This document shows positions 26,301-38,300 of a stretch of 64,000 nucleotides of DNA, one piece after another. The stretch covers positions 69,397,872 to 69,461,871 of the forward strand of contig CM046301.1 of NCBI GenBank assembly GCA_025267735.1, given 5' to 3'. Each line of letters begins with the position of its first letter. Positions within the stretch are counted from its first letter, which is position 1. The position numbers and the translations under genes are program-made. The notes under the pieces were generated by a model, which was given only the letters and a program-made list of their open reading frames with translations, did no database searches and had not been told where the DNA came from. The stretch is from Mactra quadrangularis (lineage: Eukaryota; Mollusca; Bivalvia; Venerida; Mactridae).

Positions 26301-29300
26301 TTCAATTAAAGACTGATATACACAATCTTTGTTAATATTTACATGCTCTTCACTGAATACACATTTACCAGCAAGTACAGGAGAAGCATCATGAAACTTA
26401 TACATAGTATAATAGTGAGTTGCTTGATATATATCAAACATTATTTACAGAAGTCTCCTATTATAAATGACATTTATTTCTGATTTGTATCATTGTAATT
26501 GCTTTGGATTAATTTCACCAGGTTGAGATTTTATGTTGAAAATAATTATTTCCCACTAGTTGTTCAAAGAACATTCAACTGATCAACTAGCTTTTTTGGT
26601 TGCACATACGTCTACAGATCTAAGGGTCTTAATGTTTGATTCCTGGGCGGGGATACTTTCATGGAGCTTGGGCATGAAATAATATTTAATACAATTCTAC
26701 CCCCAATAACTGATTCTAATTCATACAGTGCAGTTGTCAGTCAATGATGGAAATATGCCCCTAGTAACTTGTCAGCCGCTAAATGTAGAGATTGAGCCTT
26801 TCTAGGAAAGGTGAGTCGGCTGACTGACCTTTGTTATAACATTCAGCCTGATTTTTATATCAATATTAAATCAAAAATTAGTAACATTAATCATTATTGT
26901 ATAGTCGGTGGTGACTTTTATTTAGTTTTAGACCCACAAAAAGACTGTTTTAACTATAAAAACATAAATAACCCCAGAACTAGAGAAGTAGTTATGCAAA
27001 TGTTATTAGAAAATGACTTCATTGACTGTTGGAGGGAACAAAATATTGAAAAATTAAGTCATACATGGTTAAAAAATAATCCGATAAAAAAGCCCCACCT
27101 GGATTTCTTTTTAATGTCTAGCCATTTATTCACAGAAGTAGAACAAACAAATATTTTACCTGGTTACAGGACAGATCATTCTCTTGTTGTATTAACTTTA
27201 GACTTGATAAAATTTAAAAAAAGTTTTTCATATTGGAAGATGAATAATTCACTTTTTTTAAAAAATTGTCAATATGTGTCTGAAATCAATAAAATGATTG
27301 AAGAAATAAAACTTAAGTATAGCTCTCAAGTTCAGAACACTAATCTTCCTTTAAACTTAATTCCTGATGCCGAGTTAAAACTTACTATTTTAAATCAGCT
27401 TTTTCTTTGAATCACTTTTAATGGAAGTAAGAGGGAAAACTATTGCATATTCCTCAAATAAAAAGAAAAATCAAAACTTGGCAGAAAAAACCCTTGAGAA
27501 TGAAATTGAAAATTTACAAAACTCAAACAATTTTGATATATCTATACTAGAAGCAAAGAAAAAAGAATTAATTGATCTCAGAAAAAATAAATTGAAGGGA
27601 AATTTAGTAAGATCAAGAGCAAAATGGATACTTGAGGGGGAAACCCCCACAAAATATTACCGCAACTTAGAAAACCGTAATTTCATCTAAAAAATAATGA
27701 ACTCTTTATTCTCAAAGTCTAGTAACCTTTTACTTGATCAAAATGAAATTCTAAAAGAAAACTGAAACTCATTACACAAATTTATATTCAAATAGAGACT
27801 GTGAAAATGTTAATTTAGATACACTTTTTCCAAATAACTCAGTAAAAAACTTAATGAATCAATGAAAAATTCTTTAGAGGGGAAATTATCATATAAAGAA
27901 ATGTTGTTAAGCTTGAAGAATATGTCTAATTATTCTGCCCCAGGGAATTCTGGTTTCACAGCTGCTTTCTATAAAGTTTTCTGGTAAAAAATTGGTCATT
28001 TTCTTGTTAGGTCAATCAATTCAGCTTTTAATAATAGTGAACTTTAAGTTTCTCAAAAACTTGGCGTTATAACTTGTATACCCAAAGGCAACAAAGACAA
28101 ACGATTTCTAAAAAATTGGCGTCCTAAATCTTTACTAAATATTTCGTACAAAATAGCGTCTGCAGCTATAGCCAACAGAATAAAATCAGTTCTAAATACT
28201 GTAATAAGTGAAGACCAAACTGGGTTTATTCCAGGACGTTTGTTAGGTGAAAACATCTGATTAATGTATGACGTTATGTCTTATACTGAAAAGTTTAATT
28301 ATCCAGGAATGGTTCTTCTCATTGATTTTGCTACAGCATTTGATTCAATCTGTTGGGAATTTATGTCAAAAGTATTAGACTTTTTTAACTTTGGTACAGA
28401 TATAAAAAAATGGATACATGTTTTTATAAGAAAATTCAATCATGCGTTTTAGTAAAAGGTCATTTATCTGATTGGTTCTATGTTCACCGTGGATGCAGAC
28501 AAGGAGACCCTCTTTCACCTTATCTTTTTATTTTATGTGCTGAAATCCTATCTTTACTGATAAAACAAAATAATGATATAAAAGGAATCAAAATTAATGA
28601 TCAGGAATACTTAATTTCTCAATACGCTGATGATACATCCTTATTACTTGATGGTTCTGAAAATTCTCTGTATAATTCAATCAATGTTTTAAAATTCTAT
28701 GCCAAAATATCCGGCCTTAATGTTAACATAGATAAAACAAAAGCTATATGAATAGGTTCAATGAAGAACACGGCTCATGTGATTTGCCCAGAACTAGGTT
28801 TAACCTGGGAAAAAGAATCTTCCAAGTTGTTAGGTGTAACTTTTACATTAAATCGCAATAACATAATAAATACTAATTTTAACCCTAAAATAGAAGAAAT
28901 CAAATGCCTGTTATCAACCTGGTCTAAAAGAATATTAACTCCAATAGGGAGAAATACTGTCATTAATTCTTTAGCTCTACCTAAATTAATGAATTTAATA
29001 ATGGGTCTACCATCCCAATCTGATGAAATTGTTAAAAGAATTCAAAACATGTTTTTTAAATTTCTCTGGAGAAACAATCCTGATAAAATTAAGAGAAAAC
29101 TTATCACTCAAGATTATTGTTATGGTGGAATTAGAATGATAAATGAATCATACTTTAATCAGTCTATGAAACTTACCTGGGTTAGACGGTTTATTAACTG
29201 CAATACAAAACATTTTAATCTTGTCGAATCTATCTGTCTGTGGCTCCAACATTTTAGCCGGTACGGATCAGACTATGTAAAGAAAACCATTACTTATTGT

Positions 29301-32300
29301 CATAATGAGTTCTGGAAAGATGTGTGGAAAGCATATATTCATTTCAACGAAAAGGCTTTAGTAAAATCTTGGTATGATTTCTTATCAATGCCAGTGTGGC
29401 ACAATTCAAATTTTGAGATTGCGGGTAAATCCTACTGTGACAAAAACTACATTATTAAGGGCATTTTTATAGTAAATGACTTTGTTAACAATATGGAAAA
29501 ATTTTATTCTTCTGATGAATTTAAAAATAAATATTCTTGGGCAACTAATTTTTTACAGTATAGCAATATTGTTCATTTAATAAAGAAATTCCTCAATAAT
29601 GCTAGATTACATCATTTATCATGTAATAGTTACAACCCTATTCAACCATTATTTATTGATTGACTTCACAATCTAAAAAAGGGTGTCGCATATTTTATGA
29701 TGCTTTAAATTTACATCCGGTTACCAGAAATTCTGAAATGAAATGGAAACTTGACCTCAATGTAAACTACATTAACTGGAAACAAATGTACAAAATGCCT
29801 TTTAAAGTTTTACAGGAAAGCAAACTTCAATAGTTTCAATATAGAATTAACCAAAGAATTCTGGGTACAAAATCCTTACTTAAAAAGATGGGCATACAAA
29901 ATGATGATAATTGCACTTTTTGCAATTCTTCAACTGAATCTATAGTTCATTTATTTTTTGACTGCTATGCGATCAAGACATTTTGGCAGGCCGTTAAGTT
30001 ATGGATAGCAAACAACTGTCCAGACAATAGCACTAATTGGTCAAAACAGGATATTTAGCTTGGTAATGACAGACATCAAGAGATTTTATACAAATTCCTT
30101 ACACTAGCAAAGCAGCATATATTTAATTGTAAAATGAATTTAATGATTCCTTATTTACAAGATTTTCTCATACTATAAAGTTGAACAATACAATGCTATT
30201 ATATCTTCAAGTCTTCATACATTTGATAGGATGTGGTCTCCATTAATTACTTTGGTATCATCATATCAAATGCAGTAACAGCTGTCAAAGATTATGTCGT
30301 TATGTATTGTAAACTGGACATCTTCAAACTATACACCGACACTTTGCTCCTCCACCTACCACAGCTATGTGTTTATATCCTAACCATCCACCGGATATCT
30401 TTTCCTTTTTTATTTTTATTCCCCTTTTTCTATACTTCTATCCTTCTTCTATTTCTTTATTCTCTCTGGATTCTCAAAAAACTACAAACTTTGTATGCAG
30501 TTTATATTGTTTATTTGAAAGTACATGTATTTACCTGGCTTAATGTTTTATTTTTTATTCATTGTAGATTGGATCTCCAAGAAAAAAACGTTTGATTATG
30601 TATGTGAATATGTGAATTGTTACATGAATATGTATGGGTGTATAGCTAATTTTATACATGTAAAAAGAAGAAAACTGTAATGAATATATTTATAATATTT
30701 ACTCAGTCTAAATGTTATCGGCATATTCTCTTTCTTCTTATGAAATAAATCATATTTACTTTTGGACAAGTGTAAAATCAAATTATTGTACCTATTATAC
30801 GGTTCTTATTATATCAATATGATTTATGTCTACTGTTGTTTTTGTTTATTTTACCTTCAGTGAGTGATAATGTTATACTCATTATTGACTTATCATCCAA
30901 GGGAGAATACTCTTGTATAGTTCATGCATTTTTATCTCCCTTATTAGTAACAATTTTAAAAGGTAACTTTTAGTTGTAAATGAAATATTGTATTTGTTCT
31001 TTAGAGTATTTACTTTATTTTTTTATTATTTTTTGTTCCATACTGCTGACCTTAAGTAACCATCCAAAATACAAATTTTATCTAGTTTCTATTCAGAAAT
31101 GTAATACTTAGATAAGTAGAATGATCTTGTTTTTGGATGTGTCAAAATATTCATTATATAAATACTCAATTATACTAATACAAAGTCTGAGATGGTACTT
31201 TTATGTGTACATTTAAATATGTTTTTGTATCATTTTGACAAGTCTCATACATATGAAACTCAAACACAATTAAGTTGACTGCCTTTTTTCCAGATAAATG
31301 TTTTTCTTTTTATGGATTGTTTTTCTTTCCCATGTCTAAAATAGTCAAACAGTGTCAAATAAGAAACTATTTTTGTTAAACATTCTCCATAAATCTATAA
31401 TATGATTTTATATACAATAATATTATTGGATTAAAAGTTGATTCTTTTATTAAACTCTAACGACACTTGATAAGGTTAACATAGTAAATCAATATGCATA
31501 TATTAATATATTATCATTGTACTAATATACTTGTGTTTTAATTATCGAATATTATCATTATACATGTGTTTGACTTGTAAACTATATGAAAATAAAAAGA
31601 ATTACAAAAAAATATAACATTCAGCCATTGTTTCAATGTAATTAACTTGAATTTAGCAGAAATTAAAATGTAAGTACCGGTAACATTGTTAACCACTTCA
31701 GCTTTCTACAGCACACTCTCTCCTTTTGATTCGGTATTTCCCTACAGTGGGTACATATGCATCAATCGTATGGTATGTGTATATTTGTGTCCGGGGGAAA
31801 CCACCAGGCAGTCTCATTGTTAGCCTCATCACTTCATTTCTCCACCATTTTCAAAAGTACTGACTTACATTCATCATGGTTCATACCATCTATCTTAGCC
31901 TGAAATAATAAAACATTTTATAAATCAAAGTACTTTATATCCAAATTGAATGTTACAGGGAATGTGTGTAATCAGGGTTTTCATGTAATTCCCAACCATG
32001 TAAAATTTTGTCGGGGAATAAATGTAAACCCTGAAATTTTCTAGGGATTTCACGTATTCCCTGATTTTTTTCCAATTTTTACACATATTCCCCGACCACA
32101 AAATTAACATGATTTAAATTTAAAATATGATTCATTGTGCTGTAAGGTTTTACTTATTAGATTTCTTCACTGTTATGCAATAATACTTTTGTTATGTGAA
32201 TGCAATTATAGCATTATAGCTTGGATTTTCAAAGAAACGGTATAAACCTATTTGTTCATGAATTACGTGAATTCCCTAACTTGGTCCGGGATTACGTGAA

Positions 32301-35300
32301 ATCCCTGGTTACTCACATACCTAAACATTGAACCATAATTAGGTTAATAGATTATTATTATACTGTTCTATGCTTACGTCATGTGTCTTGTACTCATATA
32401 CAGTACCCATCAAAAGTTTGAAGACATTTTCACCTTGCAGGCCTACTGAATAGCTTTTGTTCAAATTTTGATAGTTTTGTTTTTTGAAATGCTTTCTAGT
32501 TTTGCTTTATTCTTAGGTTGTTATTGTTATTATAACCGAGACTACAAAGATAAAAGCCATGCTATGGAAAATAATCACAATAAACATGGTTTTGCAGGTT
32601 TAGGATATCAGATGCTGAATCTTATAAATGTGTTGCATTTATGCAATTTGTTTATATTTCATCACATACCATACTTGAATATATTAAAATAATGATTCTA
32701 AACATAATCATCAAAATTCAAGAATTGCAGTAAGTTTTCTTAGTCTCCAAACTTTTGGTGGGTACTGTATTTGCGTTTTTCTATAGGTCTTATTTTTCAG
32801 CACTGAATATTTGTCAGGGTTGTTTACTTAGCTATTATATAAGTGATATGCTTTATCAAATTAGTGGACATTTTGCCGAATATTTAAAAAAATATAATTT
32901 GTGGAACAAACAATTATTGAAATTTTAACTGAAGTCATAAGTTGTTATTATAGTAATTCATTATTTACAGCAATTTTTTATGCAAATGTCATCTTTGTTT
33001 CTCTAACCGTAATAAAAACAAAGATGACATTTGCATAAAAAATGCTGTAAATAATTAAAGTGTTTTAGTTGTATTGAATGTAAGAATTTCATCGCTGTTC
33101 AACATGATCTGTATTAGCAATCGAGTAAGGGAATTTGTGTAAAAATGAAAAAATATTTTAGGGATTTCATGTAATCCCTAGTGAAATCAGGGATTTCATG
33201 TATTCTCTAAAATCACCAGGGATTACATGAATTCCCTAAATTGTTAAGGGATTACGTGAAATCCCTGGTTACACACATTCCCTGTAACATATATAAGAAC
33301 AACTATGAAATAAAGAAATAGATTATTTAAACTATTGTAGTATGCGTCCAATACAATTAAACATTTGTATTTTTTAACTCTTGACACCCCTGAAAAGTAC
33401 TATTACAATCCTGTTTTGTATGCTGGGAGGCCAACAAAGTTTTACAATTGCAAAGTTTTACTGACATGCAAAAATGTTTAAATTTACCTTGATACTGTTT
33501 AACCTTTCTTCAACACAAGTTCTTCACTTTCTCCACTGGTGACTGTGAAAGTTCTTCTAGCTGAAGAACTACTTCTACTCCTACTACCACGTTGTCCTCT
33601 TCCTCTACCACGCCCTCTAACTGGCCTCTCAGGACTCGAGGACTTGGAACTAGTATCCACATCCTGAAATGAAATTAAACAATAAATACACTGGAACCTC
33701 GATTAAAGACCACCCCAAATTCAAGGACCACCCCGCTAAAAAGACCAGTTTTGAAAAGAACGGATTTTTTCGCTCTGTATTTAGTCGTCTTTAACCCCGA
33801 AATTAGGACCACCCCGCTACTCCGTAATACGACCACCTCGTGCTGACAAAACGCTTTAAATGCGTGCATTTTGACACCGCTAAAAAGACCACTTAAAATT
33901 CGCGAAATATTCGTAAATTCGTTTGTAAACAAAAGCTGTCAATCTGTATAATAAAAAAGGCTATTAACACGCCTGTTTAACTAACAATGTGTCACGTTTA
34001 TAATGTAGGGGCCATTTTCCTACCCAATACTGAGCATTTAAATTGAATCTATTAAAAATATTTGATAAAACAACAAAATTACTAGAAAACGAAAGTAGAC
34101 GCGTCACGTGACACAAATACATATTTAATGTTTAATTGTTAATGAAGTACAAGTTTTAGTGTTCTGAGAATAGCAAATCCGAAATGGAAGCTGTTGAGAG
34201 TAAATTCGACGGAAAGATCAAAATTAATATTTGTTACTGGTCTAATCTAAACTCCATTGTTTTTTTTTTCGGCATACGGAAATAGCCGAGTGATTACGAT
34301 TATAGAGCTCCAGTACCGAATAAAGTCCGTTATACGGTCCGGTAGGAGATGTAGTTCATTATGACCGTTTCCGTTCTTGATACACGCGTTATATATACTG
34401 TTAAAAAAAGCTGAACTCAATTATTTTTCATAAAAAGAATTATTCATGATAAAATTTGAAAATCTTACACAATGTGAAAACTACTCTCTTGATAATGGTT
34501 AATAAATAAAAGCTCATTACACCAACTACACTTTCAAATGATTCTTTTAAGCAAGGACTCTATACAAAATGTTATATAGGGTCCTTGTTTTAAATTAACA
34601 AAGTATATGTCTGGCTATCTTTGTACCATGAATATGCTAGACCATTTAATCCGCTAATAAGACCACCCCGCTAATAAGACCACTTTTTTAAAGAACGATC
34701 AGTGGTCTTAATAGTTGGGTTCCAGTGTAATATTATAAGACTATCATAGCTGTCACTATATTTTGCGATTTACTTTAATCATTTCGACAATTCTCATATT
34801 TCAGTCCGTCAAAAATATCACTAAGTTGGGTGCAGTATTTGAAATAAGTTGTCACATGTATAGTTGGGACTAAACATTAATTATGCATAACTTATTACTA
34901 TAATCACAAATTAGATTTAGTAAAGCAGTTAGTAGAGCATTTTAAGCTATAGACTGAGCCTACCAAGCTTACAATCAGATACATAGGCGGATCCGGCAGG
35001 GGATCAGGAGGTCTGGACTCCCTAGAATCTTCCAAGTAATTTAAGATTTGACCAAGAACATAATAAGTGCTCAGCCCTTTACTCTTCAGAACACTATTTG
35101 ACATTTTACAGTACGTTATAAATTATAAAAATTTGATCTCTTACTCCACCTGCTGATATAGTGAGGTACAAACAGCAACTGTGCTCGGAGATTGATCAAA
35201 ATTTTACAATGTCACCCATTGTTCTAACATTTTCAATGAAGCTATCTGAGCCTGTTTGGTATGCTGATATATAAGTAAGTTAGACTGTTTCAGTTTAATA

Positions 35301-38300
35301 ATACTTGTACACGGACTAAAGCAGATACAATTTTAATTAAATCAAATTTAATTGTACAGTTAATTTTTTAGTTGAGCTCATATGTAGCATTAGTAAACAC
35401 TTCAAGTTCAACAATTGGTCGGGAACCTTTAAAAGTTAAAGTTGAAACATATACAAACCATGTCATAAAACTAAATAACATTTTTCCGGACCTCCCTTAT
35501 TGACAAAAATCTTGGATCCACCCCTGAGATGTATTGACTTTCTTTATTTTATCACTCAACCAATATATTCACCCCAAATCTCCTACTTAAAATCAGTTTC
35601 TGAGGGTAAAGCATATCAATTCAACAATAAACACACGTAAATCGTGGATAACAATAGAAGTTTAATAGGACTATCATAAAAAACTTTAAGCATTTTACTG
35701 CAGTATAAAAATTCTTACATGGCTGCTGCATAATGATGACATCATCATGGGCCATGGCTCATGTTACAAACTACTAGGGCTCTATATCGGTCAGAATGAT
35801 CGATACGATAACGTATCGATACAAAATGATCGATATTCGATATATCATATGATATTTTAAAATTAATAGAATTCTTATAAAACAGTATAACAGTGTTGTT
35901 TTATTGATTTTTTTATTATAGAAGCACCATACTACTAAATGCATTATCTTATTAATATTTTAAATGTTAATGTCTTCGATTTTTGCATATTTCAAGAAAT
36001 ATCATTGCATCCAGTTAGTATGAGACTAGAAATTCTGCTGACAGGATGAGATGGACGACCAGGTTTGTTGTATTGCCTCCTGCGCTTACAACATTTTTGC
36101 AGCGTATTGTTCATTCTGTTCCGTTTACTTTTAGTTGGATTTATTTCCAGAAATAAATATTTGCATAACTCTAAACACAGATCAACAAAAGGAAAAACAT
36201 GCTCTTTCAGAACTTAACCTATTGTCTTGACATATCGCTTCTGTACAACCAAGTTTTATTTACATTGCGGATCTACCCGAACAAATCTGACACCTCAGAT
36301 TTGATTTGTATTGTAAATACTGATTTTTGGTTCCCGGACTAATTGAAAACTGGCTGTATTTGTTTTGCAAACCCGATTTTGAGTTTAGGTATCCTGAGCA
36401 TGCGTAGTATTGTCGCACTAGCTGTTCAAAACGATTAGCATGAACAGCGTTCTTGGTTACAAAATAGACGCCCCACTTCTTACCAACACACAAAAAGACA
36501 TAATTTGAGTAAAATGCACAAAGCACTGCTTTTAGTTGTTGGCAATACAACGCACTAACGAAAAATACTGATTACAATACAGTTTAAGTGACATTTAAAA
36601 AGCCCTTTACCCCGAGATCGTTACCGCTTTCACATTGCTTTCTGCCATTTTCTGACGTCACGTTCTTGCTCACTCCTCGTCAAATGTAAAGTAGGTTATT
36701 GACACGCGAGAGTTACGTTCCCGGTGTTAGTTTTGCCTTAGTGTTGCTACTCGACACTCGGGTTTGCAAAACAATAAGCTAGATAGGACGAATAAAGGAT
36801 ATTCTAACAGCAGCAGTTATTTCCTTTTATCTAAAAGAACAAAACGTGACGTGACCGGTATTTACAATACGTTTGCGTAAAGAAATGTCATATTACGAGA
36901 TCGTTCGTCCACAGATTAGTCCATACCTAACTGGAAGCAGTAGAATGTAGATATGGCGATACAAAATATTAACTGATTTGCTTGCAATGGATTTTATTTG
37001 TATGACCGCCATTGATCGATATTTTGATCGATACGGAAACGTTCGATCCGATATATCTATCGAACCTACAATACCGGTATTCGATATATACCGTATACCG
37101 GTGTAGAGCCCTACAAACTACAGTACATTGAACGTTCACTGCCGTCTAAACTTGAGGAGCTCTATATGTATCGGATTAATAATTAGGAAGCCTATAGCGT
37201 GATACATTTATTGTAAACCTCAATGGTTATTAATGCAACACATTATATTTGTTCACAACAAAATTGATCAATGTAACTTGTATTTGTAAGACTAAGAGAA
37301 CGTCGAAAGACATTTAGATATATGCGTCGACTTTAAACTCCTTTCTTTAGCATAATAAACTACAAAACATAGCTTTCTATAAACGATAGACAACAAATAT
37401 TTATTTTTAAATGAAATATCATGAACAAAAACGTGTTTAATTAATTTTACTTACATAATCCATCATGAATCGACCTGGTAACGCTGATTCTGTCATTTTG
37501 TTTACTTGTTATGAAAATCGCCGAGGATGTTCTGCATATTTAAAGCGTTGACATTTATCATGATTATGATTTTTACCGGATGCAAATTAGCAACTGTCGG
37601 AAATTTCCGATACGTATGGGTCCTTTCGGCCATTTTCGTAAAATCGCATTTGAAATGAAAATTTGATTATTTTATCGGTCGCCATCTGTATGATGGAATC
37701 GCTGTTTTCTAAATTGATAATTAGTAATTTTTATTACCAAAGACCATTATTGCGCACGTTTTTCTGCTTTATTTGACATCATGATAGGTTTTATTTTTCG
37801 TCACTTATATCACTTTAAGGTATGCTTACGGAAATCATCAACTAGTGCTCTGGCATGAAAACTAAATGCAAATATAGTGCAATACAGCTTTTCGTGTCGA
37901 AACATTACGAAAACATGTAATGTAAACATTTTGAATTCCCTAGTTAGATTGAAACATTTCCGCTTATTGAACAGTGGTAGCGATACATAACTTTAACTGT
38001 TTATACTTACCTCGTTGATTTGGTGTGTAGATGGGTTTATCTGTTTGAACAATTAGATACCCAGTTTCGTAAGATAATGGTATTTCTTGACATTCCATTT
38101 GGTTTGCGTATCTCGAACATACTGTCACAGCAATAGGCTTACCATCCTCTTCGTCATCAGGCATTATATTGGCCTCTGTAACCTTGACGTGAATAATGAC
38201 TGGTGCATCTGATATATAGACATAAGACTGGTGAATTGAATTGTGTGGTAACATGGTTTAAGCCAAGACAAATAGAAAATGGCTGAAAATATTCGACTTC

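Larger units (their letters stand above)
31956..33284. mobile_element. TA-target element family B, copy 1
   Basis: The terminal repeats are over 40 bp: the left end is CAGGGAATGTGTGTAATCAG and the inverted right end is CAGGGAATGTGTGTAACCAG, both continuing GGATTTCAYGTAATYCC-like. TA flanks at 31,954-55 and 33,285-86. Several near-palindromic AGGGATTWCATGTAATCCCT motifs lie inside both ends. A Tc1-type MITE (32,401-32,767) is nested within. It has no coding sequence. The second copy is 42,351-51,833, inverted and interrupted. Confidence 0.8.

Noticed and set aside
30233..30595. 120-codon membrane-like protein after the LINE
   Set aside because: Aromatic and leucine richness comes from a pyrimidine-rich untranslated stretch. 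There is no family pattern and the frame begins within LINE sequence.
36260..36550. 96-codon minus frame inside hAT-like copy 1 as a transposase piece
   Set aside because: The frame is not kept as a long frame in copies 2 and 3 and has no transposase motif.
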